64,000 bases of DNA, taken from Reichenbachiella faecimaris (GTDB taxonomy: Bacteria; Bacteroidota; Bacteroidia; Cytophagales; Cyclobacteriaceae). The stretch is from NCBI RefSeq assembly GCF_900176375.1, contig NZ_FWYF01000002.1, forward strand, positions 532,161-596,160, in the 5' to 3' direction. Within the stretch, counting starts at the first letter, position 1; the number at the start of each line of letters is the position of its first letter. Positions 1 to 8,490 of the stretch are shown one piece after another. A program made the translations under genes and the position numbers. A model generated the notes under the pieces. The model saw only the letters and a program-made list of their open reading frames with translations. It had not been told where the DNA came from and did no database searches.

Positions 1-337
1 CTACTGAATATGAGACGATCAAGATAGGAACAACTAGCGTTGCTCCTAATAAGATTTCACTAGCCAAATCAGCCACCTGACCTACAGCCAGGTAGTGCTG
101 ATGTCCTGCATTCCATATACCAAACAATAAACAGGGTAGCATAGCAATGATCACTGTCATCATCATACGTTTCATGTCGATCGCATCCTTGATCTGAGCA
201 CCTTTTGCACTTGTTGTGCTGTTAGGTGCTAGAAAGAGCGTCTCATGCGCTTCGTATATATAGAAAAACTTCTCCCACTTACCACCTTTTTCAAAGTTGG
301 GGCGAACCTTCGCAAATATGTCTTCTATAAATTTCAT
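1..337 (-). CDS. nqrB: Na+-translocating NADH:quinone reductase subunit B (partial, N-terminus only)
   Basis: Membrane subunit of the Na+-NQR complex, which couples NADH oxidation by quinone to sodium export; NqrB carries a covalently bound FMN and part of the Na+ path. Only the first 112 residues lie in the window; the gene continues past base 1. The translated start (MKFIEDIFAKV, then FEKGGKWEKF and EAHETLFLAP) is typical of NqrB, and a first membrane helix (MMMTVIIAMLPCLLFGIW) follows. It starts 6 bases after the nqrA stop, so the two are one operon. It lacks a stop in the window, so length and flavin site cannot be checked. The family call is confident. Confidence 0.93.
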   Translation of the reverse strand, partial: MKFIEDIFAKVRPNFEKGGKWEKFFYIYEAHETLFLAPNSTTSAKGAQIKDAIDMKRMMMTVIIAMLPCLLFGIWNAGHQHYLAVGQVADLASEILLGATLVVPILIVSYSV

Positions 338-343
338 CGATTC

Positions 344-1699
344 TTAACTATTTTTTACTAGATCTAGTCCTTCTCTTAAAATGGCCTGAACATCATTCTT
401 AGACACGTCAATAAATTCACAAAGTGCCAAATCTTCTTCGATCACCTCGTAAATACCTAGGCCTTCCATATCATCAAAATCCTCCGCGAGGATGGCTTTC
501 AACAAATAAGTAGGAAGAATGTCCATTGGGGTTACCTTCTCAAAGGCACCAGTCTGAACAAATGCTCTATGCTGACCTCTGTTGTTGGTGTCAAGCACAA
601 ATTCCTTTTTCTTTCCACCTAGGAAAGACAGCAACCCAAACGCTCTATGAAAACTCAAACGATTTGTGGTGGGCAAAATCCAGCCAAACAATTCATAGTA
701 ATCTCCCTCTGGAATTACAGTCAATTGATTGTGATAGAACCCTAAATACCCTGTAGAGTTTACCTGATTACCAGTCAAAACATTACCTGAGATATATCTC
801 ACATAACCGTCCTTAACGGTACCCTCGATCAACTTATTGATGGCAGCACCAGTGTATGTCTTATAGTATTGAGGAGCCTTCACTTCAGATCCTGCCAAGG
901 CAATCACTTTAGAAGCGTCATATTTTCCCTCTAAGAAAAGTTTGCCAATCTGTGCCACTCCATAAGGGTGCACTGTCCATGAAACCTCTCCTTTGTTGAT
1001 TGGAGCTAGATGGTGAATCTGAACACCAACATTACCTGCTGGATGTACTCCAGATACCGTGTTCACCTGAGCTTCTGATCCTTTGAACAAATCCGAAGAA
1101 TCGCCAGCACTCACATTTACGTGCACTTTGCCTTCTGTCAGTTTTGCTAAAATACTAATGCCAGCCTCAAAGTATTTCTTCTGCCCTTCGAGGATATAGT
1201 TCATATCCGAAGCCAAAGGATGTGTATCAAATGCTGATACAAAAATGTTTTTTGGAGAATCATTTGGGTCAGCCACTACGCCAAAAGGACGTTGGATGAT
1301 GTTCGGCCAAACGCCACCTTTGGTCATCTGCTCAAGTGCTGTTTCCTTTGAAATTTCTTTTACATTGTCGTGCTTGTCGAACGACTCGAAAGACACCTCT
1401 TTGTCAGCCAAGATTCTAATTTCTAAAATTTTTCTTTTAGCGCCTCTTACCACTTCAGCGATTTCTCCACTCACAGGTGAAGCGTACATCACGTTTTCAA
1501 CAAGTTTGTCGATCATGATAGGTGTGCCTGCCTTCACGTTGTCACCTTCCTTTACGAGAAGTTTAGGACGGCTCATACCTACAAAATCTGTGGGTTTAAT
1601 GGCGTAAGTCTCCGCTGGTGGGAGCACTCCGATTTTCTTTTCAGCTTTTCCTGCGAGATTGATATCGAATCCCTTCTTAAGCTTTATATTCTGAGACAT
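344..1699 (-). CDS. nqrA: Na+-translocating NADH:quinone reductase subunit A
   Basis: Peripheral cytoplasmic subunit of the sodium-pumping NADH:quinone reductase, implicated in quinone binding. The 451-residue product has the usual family length, with the N-terminal lipoyl/biotinyl-like segment (KEGDNVKAGTPI, about residues 51-62) and the conserved interior seen in NqrA proteins. It is the first gene of the operon, with nqrB 6 bases downstream. An ATG start at 1699 gives the expected N-terminus (MSQNIKLKKGFDINLAGKAE). A candidate -7 element lies about 36 bases upstream. Presence of Na+-NQR fits a marine or halotolerant bacterium using sodium energetics. Confidence 0.95.
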   Translation of the reverse strand: MSQNIKLKKGFDINLAGKAEKKIGVLPPAETYAIKPTDFVGMSRPKLLVKEGDNVKAGTPIMIDKLVENVMYASPVSGEIAEVVRGAKRKILEIRILADKEVSFESFDKHDNVKEISKETALEQMTKGGVWPNIIQRPFGVVADPNDSPKNIFVSAFDTHPLASDMNYILEGQKKYFEAGISILAKLTEGKVHVNVSAGDSSDLFKGSEAQVNTVSGVHPAGNVGVQIHHLAPINKGEVSWTVHPYGVAQIGKLFLEGKYDASKVIALAGSEVKAPQYYKTYTGAAINKLIEGTVKDGYVRYISGNVLTGNQVNSTGYLGFYHNQLTVIPEGDYYELFGWILPTTNRLSFHRAFGLLSFLGGKKKEFVLDTNNRGQHRAFVQTGAFEKVTPMDILPTYLLKAILAEDFDDMEGLGIYEVIEEDLALCEFIDVSKNDVQAILREGLDLVKNS

Positions 1700-1734
1700 A
1701 TTTTACTGCAAAAGTCCTGTTTTATAAAACGAGG

Positions 1735-1742
1735 CAAAAATA
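1735..1742 (-). promoter_or_regulatory. Candidate -7 promoter element for nqrAB
   Basis: Read on the minus strand the site is TATTTTTG, matching the Bacteroidota -7 consensus TAnnTTTG. It lies about 36 bases before the nqrA start codon. I see no clear TTG at the usual -33 spacing, so this is a weak call based on one box. Confidence 0.35.
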
Positions 1743-1842
1743 ATAAAAAATTGATGATTATGAGCTAGGCACGCAATTATCGTAAAAGTATTTGAGGAAG
1801 GAAAGCGGAGAGAAAAAAATAGCGGAATGCTATAGGAAAATT

Positions 1843-1956
1843 GTCATTGCCATGGGTAAGTCTGGGCAATCCCCTTCTACTAGCAGCATGATTCTATTGG
1901 CAGCGCTCCTCCCAGGCAGATTCCCCGAATTCTCCTCCGTCGAATCGGAGAATGAC
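1843..1956. repeat. Palindromic MITE/REP-like intergenic element, copy A
   Basis: A 114-bp element bounded by the inverted ends GTCATT (1843-1848) and AATGAC (1951-1956). Inside it are two dyads: ATTGCC/GGCAAT (1846-1851 and 1865-1870), and a hairpin near 1930-1953 with arms TTCTCC and GGAGAA. The words GTCATTGCC, GGCAATCC and TAGCAG recur in the same order at 13831-13891, so the two loci appear related. The open frame running through it into the next gene is judged non-coding. It lies between nqrA and the outer-membrane protein gene; no transposase is present. Confidence 0.5.
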
Positions 1957-1980
1957 GAAGAGTTATCTTACTTTTATCCC

Positions 1981-2658
1981 ATGAAAAAGAAAATCATACT
2001 GTCTTCACTTGCCTTTGCCCTTTTCAGCCTTTCGGCTAAAAGTCAGGGGGTTTCCGCTTCTTTTATCATCCCTAAAAATGGATACTTCTCCGCTCCTGTG
2101 AGTCCACTATCTGTCAGAGGACTTGGGTTAGATTTTGGTTTACTTGGCATTGAAACTGGGGCTTCTTTATATAACATGCCTGGCCTGCCCATGAATGGAT
2201 TAGCCTTTGAATCTGATGAGCCACTCACAGGGCCGCATTGGTCTATACTCGTGCCCCTCCAACTTTCTATCACTTTAGACTCAGATGCCGTGTCTGTCAA
2301 GTTTCTTGGCGGAGGATTTGGTATGGGTCACATTGCTCCGCGCATCAATTATGGCAACATGGACAGAGCCATCCGCGACTACGAAGGCTGGGACGTGACC
2401 AATGCAGATTTGGATGTAGAAAACAAATTAGGGTTTGGCTGGATGGCTGGGGTAGAATTGGCTTTTCATGTAAACAACAAATTTTCCATCACCACAGAAG
2501 TGCAATACCTCAAAGGGGATTCTGGAGCTGCTATTACTGGCGAATATTCTGGAGGATTTGTCGGAGGAAATATCGAAACGAGAACAGTCGATTATCCTGA
2601 TGCTGTCACCGCTTTGGAAGGCGTTGAGATTTCACTGGGGGTGAAGATGAATAGGTAA
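1981..2658 (+). CDS. Outer-membrane beta-barrel-like protein (unknown function)
   Basis: A 225-residue exported protein. I start it at the ATG at 1981 because it opens with a clean signal peptide (MKKKIILSSLAFALFSLSAKSQG); the longer frame from 1792 would read through a palindromic repeat element. The mature part alternates hydrophobic and polar residues and is rich in Gly and aromatic residues, ending GVEISLGVKM, as in small barrel proteins of the OmpA/porin-like type in Bacteroidota. No enzymatic motif is visible. It converges on ispH and has no operon partner. The precise family is not recognised; the outer-membrane assignment is inference from composition. Confidence 0.75.
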   Translation: MKKKIILSSLAFALFSLSAKSQGVSASFIIPKNGYFSAPVSPLSVRGLGLDFGLLGIETGASLYNMPGLPMNGLAFESDEPLTGPHWSILVPLQLSITLDSDAVSVKFLGGGFGMGHIAPRINYGNMDRAIRDYEGWDVTNADLDVENKLGFGWMAGVELAFHVNNKFSITTEVQYLKGDSGAAITGEYSGGFVGGNIETRTVDYPDAVTALEGVEISLGVKMNR

Positions 2659-2733
2659 AGGAGATGATCTTTCCCAAAGTTTAGCACTTAGGAAAAGTTG
2701 AAAACCACGAAATCTCAACTCAATTTTTACAGG

Positions 2734-3642
2734 TTACACAGGCATGGAAGCGAATTGCTCTTTGATATAATTCCTCACTCGCTCCATCAACCACATGGGC
2801 GTGGAAGTGGCACCACAGATGCCTATGGAATCTGAAGGTTGGATCCAATCCAGATCAATTTCTTCCTCACTTCCTACGAAATAGCTTCGTTCATTAAAAT
2901 TCATACAGATACCATATAATGCACGCCCATTGGAGCTTTTCTTTCCGCTTACGAAAATGATTACATCATGCTTTTGCGAAAACTTCTCCATACTAGGCTC
3001 GCGATTAGAGACTTGTCTACAGATACTGTCGTTGGCTTTGAAGTCTGTAACTTCCAGTTGCTGACCTTTGGCTTCAGCTATTCGAACTTCTATCATTTCC
3101 TTTAGTCGATAGAATCCCTTGGTGCTTTTTGTGGTTTGGCTGTATAAAGTAACAGGGCGTGAAAAATCAATTTGCTCCAGATCTTCATCCTCCATTACAA
3201 TGATAGCTTTTTCTTTGGTCTGGCCTGTGAGACCAATCACCTCGGCATGACCAGGTTTGCCATAAATCACAATCTGACCATTCTGCTCTTCCATTTGGTC
3301 GAAAGACCCCTTCACACGATTCTGAAGTTTGAGCACAACAGGACAAGAGGCATCAATCAGTTCGATATTGTTTTCAATAGCAATTTTATACGTCTCTGGT
3401 GGTTCGCCATGTGCGCGGATCAGGACTTTACAATCCTTCAGGTTTTTTAAATCTTCATTGTTGATAATGACAAGGCCTTTAGCGGCCAATCGCTCCACTT
3501 CCATGTGATTGTGCACAATATCACCCAGACAATAGAGCTGACCACTTTCATTGAGTTCGTCCTCCGCCATCTCTATGGCATATTCTACACCAAAACAGTA
3601 TCCAGAATTCTTGTCTATCTCTATGTTCATCGAATGGATCAT
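2734..3642 (-). CDS. ispH: 4-hydroxy-3-methylbut-2-enyl diphosphate reductase (IspH/LytB)
   Basis: Last enzyme of the MEP isoprenoid pathway: an oxygen-sensitive [4Fe-4S] protein reducing HMBPP to IPP and DMAPP in the cytoplasm. The three cluster-binding cysteines are visible at residues 16 (SGYCFGV), 100 (DASCPVV) and 208 (NDSICRQVSNRE), and the substrate-binding histidine motif RAHGEPPET sits at 76-84. The 302-residue length is normal. An alternative start at Met5 (MNIEIDKN) is equally plausible. It lies 30 bases downstream of cmk on the same strand, so the two may be co-transcribed. ispF of the same pathway is at 10.6 kb. Confidence 0.96.
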   Translation of the reverse strand: MIHSMNIEIDKNSGYCFGVEYAIEMAEDELNESGQLYCLGDIVHNHMEVERLAAKGLVIINNEDLKNLKDCKVLIRAHGEPPETYKIAIENNIELIDASCPVVLKLQNRVKGSFDQMEEQNGQIVIYGKPGHAEVIGLTGQTKEKAIIVMEDEDLEQIDFSRPVTLYSQTTKSTKGFYRLKEMIEVRIAEAKGQQLEVTDFKANDSICRQVSNREPSMEKFSQKHDVIIFVSGKKSSNGRALYGICMNFNERSYFVGSEEEIDLDWIQPSDSIGICGATSTPMWLMERVRNYIKEQFASMPV

Positions 3643-3672
3643 GTATAAGGCACAAAATTAAAGTAAAAAGTA

Positions 3673-4356
3673 TTACTTATTGACTTTTTCGCCTGTTGCC
3701 AATTGTACGATGTGATCTACTTGTTCTTCTAAAAACATGTGTGTGGTATCTACCTCCACACTGTCCACAGGCCGAATCAGTGGGCTCTCTGCTCTAGTGG
3801 TGTCGATTTTGTCCCGTTTTCTTAGGTTCTCTTTCACCTCATCCAAATCCACCAAATTGTCTTTATCAAATAGCTCCTTTTGTCTACGTTCTGCACGAAC
3901 GTCAAAATCGGCATTCATAAAAATTTTCAACTCTGCATTGGGAAAAACTACCGAACCTATGTCCCTGCCATCCATGACCACGCCTTTTGACTTTCCCATC
4001 TTTTGCTGCTGCTTCACCATGGCCTCTCTGACCGCTTTGATCGCCGCTACCTCGCTTACTCTCTGTGAGATTTCCATCTCGCGAATTCTTTCCTCCACAT
4101 TCAGGCCATTGAGATAAGTCTCATTTTGTCCAGTAGAATCATTGTGATGAAAGGTGATACTGATCTCTCCTAGTGCTTTACTTACAGATTTTGGATTCGT
4201 CAAATCAATGTAGTGCTCCATGAAGTATAAAGTGACTGCCCGGTACATAGCCCCTGTGTCTACATATCCGTAATTGAGCGCAGCTGCTACACGCTTTGCT
4301 GTTGAACTTTTGCCGCAAGCCGAATAGCCGTCTATGGCGATGATAATTTTTCTCAT
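3673..4356 (-). CDS. cmk: Cytidylate (CMP/dCMP) kinase
   Basis: Phosphorylates CMP and dCMP with ATP, feeding CDP and dCDP synthesis. The P-loop is at residues 10-17 (GYSACGKS). The CMP-binding segment YVDTGAMYRAVT follows at about 31-42 and the conserved GVVMDGRDIGSVVFPNAELK lies mid-protein. At 227 residues it matches the family. It begins at an ATG directly giving MRKIIIAIDG. It is immediately upstream of ispH (30-base gap), suggesting a two-gene transcript. Nothing unusual. Confidence 0.95.
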   Translation of the reverse strand: MRKIIIAIDGYSACGKSSTAKRVAAALNYGYVDTGAMYRAVTLYFMEHYIDLTNPKSVSKALGEISITFHHNDSTGQNETYLNGLNVEERIREMEISQRVSEVAAIKAVREAMVKQQQKMGKSKGVVMDGRDIGSVVFPNAELKIFMNADFDVRAERRQKELFDKDNLVDLDEVKENLRKRDKIDTTRAESPLIRPVDSVEVDTTHMFLEEQVDHIVQLATGEKVNK

Positions 4357-4412
4357 GAGATGTTTAGCTCAAGTGGATTAATGAGACAATAAATTTTGGA
4401 TGCTAGTGGCTT

Positions 4413-4568
4413 TTAGCAGTCTTTAATTGGGCAAGGAATAGGTTTACCTTTTTTGATTTTTCTAGGTTTTCTTTCCTTTGGATAATGAGACGACTTGCAT
4501 GAGCCAAAACTAAGTAGCAACCCTATTAAAATTAATGAAAAAGTTCGTGAAGTGAGTTTATAGCCCAT
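4413..4568 (-). CDS. Small Cys-rich lipoprotein, 51 residues
   Basis: A complete short gene: ATG at 4568, TAA at 4413, 51 codons. The product begins with a basic stretch (MGYKLTSRTF) and a hydrophobic core (SLILIGLLLSFGSC), with Cys24 as the expected lipidated residue. The mature peptide is very basic (PKERKPRKIKKGKP) and ends with two further cysteines (PCPIKDC). This arrangement of signal, lipobox, lysine-rich linker and CxxxxxC tail resembles small Bacteroidota lipoproteins of unknown function. It stands alone between cmk and the transporter gene. The coding call is supported by the signal-peptide architecture, not by known homologues. Confidence 0.7.
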   Translation of the reverse strand: MGYKLTSRTFSLILIGLLLSFGSCKSSHYPKERKPRKIKKGKPIPCPIKDC

Positions 4569-4770
4569 GTAATTTTTTGTTTGAACAAATATAGTAACAA
4601 AAGGAATTCAGTATCCAAAGATTGTGATGTGATATATAACAGTGTATCTTAAGGGTATTGTGTTTTCATTCGAGCTATTAAATCAATTCATTTTCCTTTT
4701 TATTATTCTGTAAATCCAGATAGGGTGTACATTTCGTATCTCTATCGTTATTAACCAAACAATAAGCAGC

Positions 4771-5874
4771 ATGAGTACTATATCAACAAAGGCAAACGAC
4801 ATCAAGTGGCCAGAAATTTTTAGCCTTGGGGCTTTAAATGTATCAGTGGTTATCAGTTGGATCGCCTACCACGAGTACCAACCTATCCTTCTGGAAAATT
4901 TCAATTTTGATCACCTCTCTGACTTCCTGATCGTTTCGAAGGCCTTTATCTTGGTGATGATACCTGCACTGGCAGGGTTACTAGCTGATTATTTGCTAGG
5001 TAAAAACGGCAAATACTTCACCATTTTTACCGTAGGTATTGGTGCCACAGCTATGATCTTTATGATTGTTGCCTCTATTATAGGCGCTGGACCTGTAGGT
5101 ACTTTGAAGCCATTTCTTCCGTACATGATCATCTTGTGGTTGGTTTCTATGAATTTGTTTATAAGCCCAGCCTACTCTATGATTGAGGCCTTCGCACCCG
5201 CACAAAAACTACCTATCGTCATGGGGTTCTTGTTTTTAGTAACCGAGCTGATTTACGCACTCGAACCATTGGTAGTAGGCTTAGTTCAGTTCTTTGGGGA
5301 TACTTTGACATTCATAGTAGGTGGAATTCTGATTTCAGTGAGCGGTTATATTTTCCACAAAATCTCCTCCAATGAAGTAATATCAAGGAAGAAAGAATTG
5401 CTCGAAGCCAAAGTGAAAAAGGTGAGTGTAGAAAGCTATATCGCTATAATCATTGTAGGCTTAGCCCTAGGCATAGGCAAGGCTTTTTTAGTGGAATACA
5501 TTCCTGCCAATTTTGAAGCTAGCTTCCCAGACATGGGCAATGCTGGTGATTATATTTCATTTGCCTTACTTGGTTTTTCTGCCATCATTGCCTTCACCAT
5601 CAGTAGAAAAGTAGCTGTATGGAATACACAAAAAGTGCTGGTGACCAGTTTAATCATTATGGGGTTGGGTGCATTGATACTCCTCGCATCCTCAAGCGTT
5701 TCTGTTTCTATCGCGGGAGGCATCATTACTGCTATCGGATTTAGTGTGCTGAACATCAGTGGTCTACCGTTCGCCATCAACCAGCTTTCAGTAAAACATA
5801 TCACTTATGGTGTAGGTATCTATATCGGCGCGTCTGAAATCTGTACTGGTTTTTTTGAATATTACTTCAGATAA
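4771..5874 (+). CDS. MFS-like multi-pass transporter
   Basis: A 367-residue integral inner-membrane protein with about 11-12 hydrophobic helices (for example near residues 14-34, 48-70, 78-100, 112-135, 223-245, 312-335) and a charged central loop (SRKKELLEAKVKKV, about 204-217) as in the two-halved major facilitator fold. The loop between helices 2 and 3 (GLLADYLLGKNGK) resembles the family GxLaDrxGrr motif. The substrate cannot be inferred. The start ATG at 4771 gives a short cytoplasmic N-terminus. It is monocistronic and converges on lgt. The upstream gap 4569-4770 is AT-rich, with only a partial -7 match (TACATTTC). Confidence 0.75.
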   Translation: MSTISTKANDIKWPEIFSLGALNVSVVISWIAYHEYQPILLENFNFDHLSDFLIVSKAFILVMIPALAGLLADYLLGKNGKYFTIFTVGIGATAMIFMIVASIIGAGPVGTLKPFLPYMIILWLVSMNLFISPAYSMIEAFAPAQKLPIVMGFLFLVTELIYALEPLVVGLVQFFGDTLTFIVGGILISVSGYIFHKISSNEVISRKKELLEAKVKKVSVESYIAIIIVGLALGIGKAFLVEYIPANFEASFPDMGNAGDYISFALLGFSAIIAFTISRKVAVWNTQKVLVTSLIIMGLGALILLASSSVSVSIAGGIITAIGFSVLNISGLPFAINQLSVKHITYGVGIYIGASEICTGFFEYYFR

Positions 5875-5928
5875 AAATACTGCTTATTGACCGTGAGTGG
5901 ATGAAGGAGATTTCATCTGCTTGCGGTA

Positions 5929-7026
5929 TTAAGCTTTCTTCTTCACAAACCCCCAATACTTGATCATAAAGGTAACACCCCAAAGAAATAAAGGAATGCT
6001 CAGCCACTGCCCCATATTGAGCGGGATGTCGGCTTCCCAGGCTTCTTGGTTTTCCTTAAAGAACTCTACAAAGAATCTTTCTGACCAAAGCATGGTCATG
6101 AAAAAACCAAAAAGGAAGCCCTCTTTGAGCTGGTCTCTGTGATAATACCAAACATGGGCAAGTATCAAAAACATCAGTATGCAGGCCATGGATTCATACA
6201 GTTGTCCAGGATGTCTTGGAACTCCTAGTACATAAATTTTGGCATATTGAACACCACCTTCCTTGTATAAGTCATAAGGCATTTCCATGCCAGTCTGATA
6301 ATAGATATGCTTGCCGATACCACTTGATCTGGCAAATGCATTTGGAATGCTACGTTCAAAAAAGTTTTTGGAAGTAGCTGGATCCAAATCAATTCCTCTT
6401 TTGTACTCAAGCACTACGGTCATGGGCACCAAACCAGCACTATCCGTCTCGGCTTTTCCTCCTTTTTCAAAGGAGACCTCTTCAATTCTTTCATCCCCAT
6501 TTAAAAACATGTCTTCGACACTTCGAGAGAATACTATCCCGCTCTCTGTCCCAGTAGGTAGTCCAATGATTTCTGAATTCATGAAGTTTCCAAATCGGAT
6601 AAATGCTCCAACCAATACAGTGACAATAGCCACTCGATCTAAAATCCATAGATAGGTAAATCCATATTTTTTGGCAAAAAGATAAAGCGCGATAAACATC
6701 CCTATGGCTCCGCCATGACTGGCCAGTCCACCTTCCCAAATCTTAATAATCTCTATCGGATTGCTTAAATAATATGTTGGGTTATAGAATAAGCAGTGAC
6801 CCAATCTCGCGCCTACTACTACGGCTATGACCAAATACATGGTCAATTGATCGACATCCTTTGGATTCTTATTTTCTTTTTTGAATATCCAATACATGAC
6901 CTGCTGAGCCACGATGAACCCCATGGCGAACAGCAGTCCATACCAGCGAACTTCGCGATCAATGCCAGGAATAGTGAACATTTCTGGGCTTGGACTCCAA
7001 ATAATAAAATCAAGAATAGATGTCAT
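5929..7026 (-). CDS. lgt: Prolipoprotein diacylglyceryl transferase
   Basis: Inner-membrane enzyme that transfers diacylglycerol from phosphatidylglycerol to the lipobox cysteine of prolipoproteins, the first step in lipoprotein maturation. Signature segments are visible: GLASHGGAIGMF, RFGNFMNSEIIG and PRHPGQLYES. At 365 residues it is longer than the roughly 290-residue E. coli enzyme. The extra length is a soluble insert of about 75 residues between the RFGNFMNSE and HPGQLYE motifs, as is common in Bacteroidota. It serves the many lipoproteins seen in this window (for example at 4413, 20618, 51286, 60659). It follows trkH by 6 bases in the trkA-trkH-lgt run. Confidence 0.95.
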   Translation of the reverse strand: MTSILDFIIWSPSPEMFTIPGIDREVRWYGLLFAMGFIVAQQVMYWIFKKENKNPKDVDQLTMYLVIAVVVGARLGHCLFYNPTYYLSNPIEIIKIWEGGLASHGGAIGMFIALYLFAKKYGFTYLWILDRVAIVTVLVGAFIRFGNFMNSEIIGLPTGTESGIVFSRSVEDMFLNGDERIEEVSFEKGGKAETDSAGLVPMTVVLEYKRGIDLDPATSKNFFERSIPNAFARSSGIGKHIYYQTGMEMPYDLYKEGGVQYAKIYVLGVPRHPGQLYESMACILMFLILAHVWYYHRDQLKEGFLFGFFMTMLWSERFFVEFFKENQEAWEADIPLNMGQWLSIPLFLWGVTFMIKYWGFVKKKA

Positions 7027-7032
7027 GCTTAG

Positions 7033-8490
7033 TTATATTTTGCGCCAGAAATATGGCGTCAGTAAAATCAATACAGTAAAAAGTTCTAGTCTACCTAGCA
7101 ACATTAAAAAAGATAAAAACCATTTGCCTATATCTGGAATGTTTGCAAAGTTGTCTACAGGCCCTACCTCACCTAAGCCTGGTCCTATATTTCCCAGACA
7201 AGTAGCCACTGAGCCCACAGCTGTGAGAAAGTCTGTTCCTATCCAAGCCATAATTACAGATCCTACGGCAAAAATGGATATGTATATCATGATAAAAGCC
7301 AAAATATTGAAAGTAATGTCTCGATGAACGGCCTTTTTATTTAGCCTAACGGGTATGATGGCAGACGGGTGCAGTTGTCTTTTGAGCTCAAGGATGCTGT
7401 TCTTAATCAGTACAATATGTCTTACGATTTTGACACCACCAGCTGTACTGCCAGCTGATGCACCAAGAAACATCATCACAAACATCAATACCACAATTGA
7501 GGAGGCCCACTGACTGTAATCTGCCGTGACATAACCTGTAGTAGTGATAATAGAAATAACTTGAAACAACCCATCTCTAAAGGATTGCTCCAGGCCTTGA
7601 TTGGAATGTGTGAATACACTGATAGAGCAAATGACAGTAAGAAGAAGGCAAAATGTGGCGTAAAATCTAAACTCTTCATTACGATAGACAGTCAAAAACT
7701 TGCCATGTAATCCAAAATAAGTTAAAGTAAAATTCGTGCCTGCCAAGAACATGAATAAGGTAATGACGTACTGAATGAAAGGAGATTGGAAATGAGCCAC
7801 ACTAGCATTTTTTGTAGAGAATCCACCAGTAGCCATAGTAGTCAAGGCATGGTTGATCGCATCATAGAAAGTCATGCCACCAGCCCACAGCAAGAGCATT
7901 TCTGTCAAAGTCAGTCCCACATATATCAGCCAAAGGCGCTTGGCCGTTTCTGTAATTCTTGGTTTCAATTTGTCTGGAGTAATTCCAGGCGCTTCTGCCA
8001 CAAACAGCTGCATCCCACCAATTCCTAATATAGGCAATATGGCTACAGCTAATACAATGATTCCCATGCCACCAATCCATTGTGTGAGGCTACGCCAGAA
8101 TAAAACCCCTTTGTCTACAGCTTCAATATCTGTCAGAATAGTAGCTCCTGTAGTAGTAAACCCAGATATGGTTTCAAAAAATGCATCTGTGAAATCAGGA
8201 ATTGATCCACTTAAAATATAGGGCAAGGTGCCAAAGGCAGACATAGTTAGCCAACCAAGCGTTACGATCAAATAACCGTCCTTTTTCTTGAGATCCTTGG
8301 TCCTGTTTTTTCTAGTGAGGGCAAAGGTGATATACCCTACGAGCATGGTGATGCCTCCTGACTTGAGCAGTGGTATTAAGTCGCCATCTTTGAAGTGCAG
8401 GCTGAAAGGAATACAGAGCATCATAAAGGCGCCATTGAGCAAAACGAGCAGCCCTAGTACATTGAAGATTACTCTGTAGTTGAATCTCAT
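7033..8490 (-). CDS. trkH: Potassium uptake protein TrkH/KtrB family
   Basis: Membrane K+ translocating subunit. The 485-residue protein shows the repeated membrane-pore-membrane pattern with filter-like segments TISGFTTTGATI, TTMATGGFST, ITTTGYVTADY and VATCLGNIGPGLG, diagnostic of TrkH/KtrB. Its start overlaps the trkA stop by 4 bases, showing translational coupling with its regulatory partner. Together they form the K+ uptake system, with TrkA gating the channel by nucleotide binding. lgt follows 6 bases downstream and may be co-transcribed. Length and domain order are normal. Confidence 0.95.
   Translation of the reverse strand: MRFNYRVIFNVLGLLVLLNGAFMMLCIPFSLHFKDGDLIPLLKSGGITMLVGYITFALTRKNRTKDLKKKDGYLIVTLGWLTMSAFGTLPYILSGSIPDFTDAFFETISGFTTTGATILTDIEAVDKGVLFWRSLTQWIGGMGIIVLAVAILPILGIGGMQLFVAEAPGITPDKLKPRITETAKRLWLIYVGLTLTEMLLLWAGGMTFYDAINHALTTMATGGFSTKNASVAHFQSPFIQYVITLFMFLAGTNFTLTYFGLHGKFLTVYRNEEFRFYATFCLLLTVICSISVFTHSNQGLEQSFRDGLFQVISIITTTGYVTADYSQWASSIVVLMFVMMFLGASAGSTAGGVKIVRHIVLIKNSILELKRQLHPSAIIPVRLNKKAVHRDITFNILAFIMIYISIFAVGSVIMAWIGTDFLTAVGSVATCLGNIGPGLGEVGPVDNFANIPDIGKWFLSFLMLLGRLELFTVLILLTPYFWRKI

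Noticed and set aside
1245-1607. 120-codon plus-strand frame inside nqrA
   Set aside because: Antisense shadow of a conserved gene; low-complexity Ser/Leu composition.
1792-1980. Upstream extension of the outer-membrane protein frame
   Set aside because: It runs through a palindromic repeat and lacks protein-like features; the ATG at 1981 starts a signal peptide.
2238-2600. 120-codon frame overlapping the outer-membrane protein
   Set aside because: Out-of-frame shadow rich in Trp/Arg/Cys, not protein-like.
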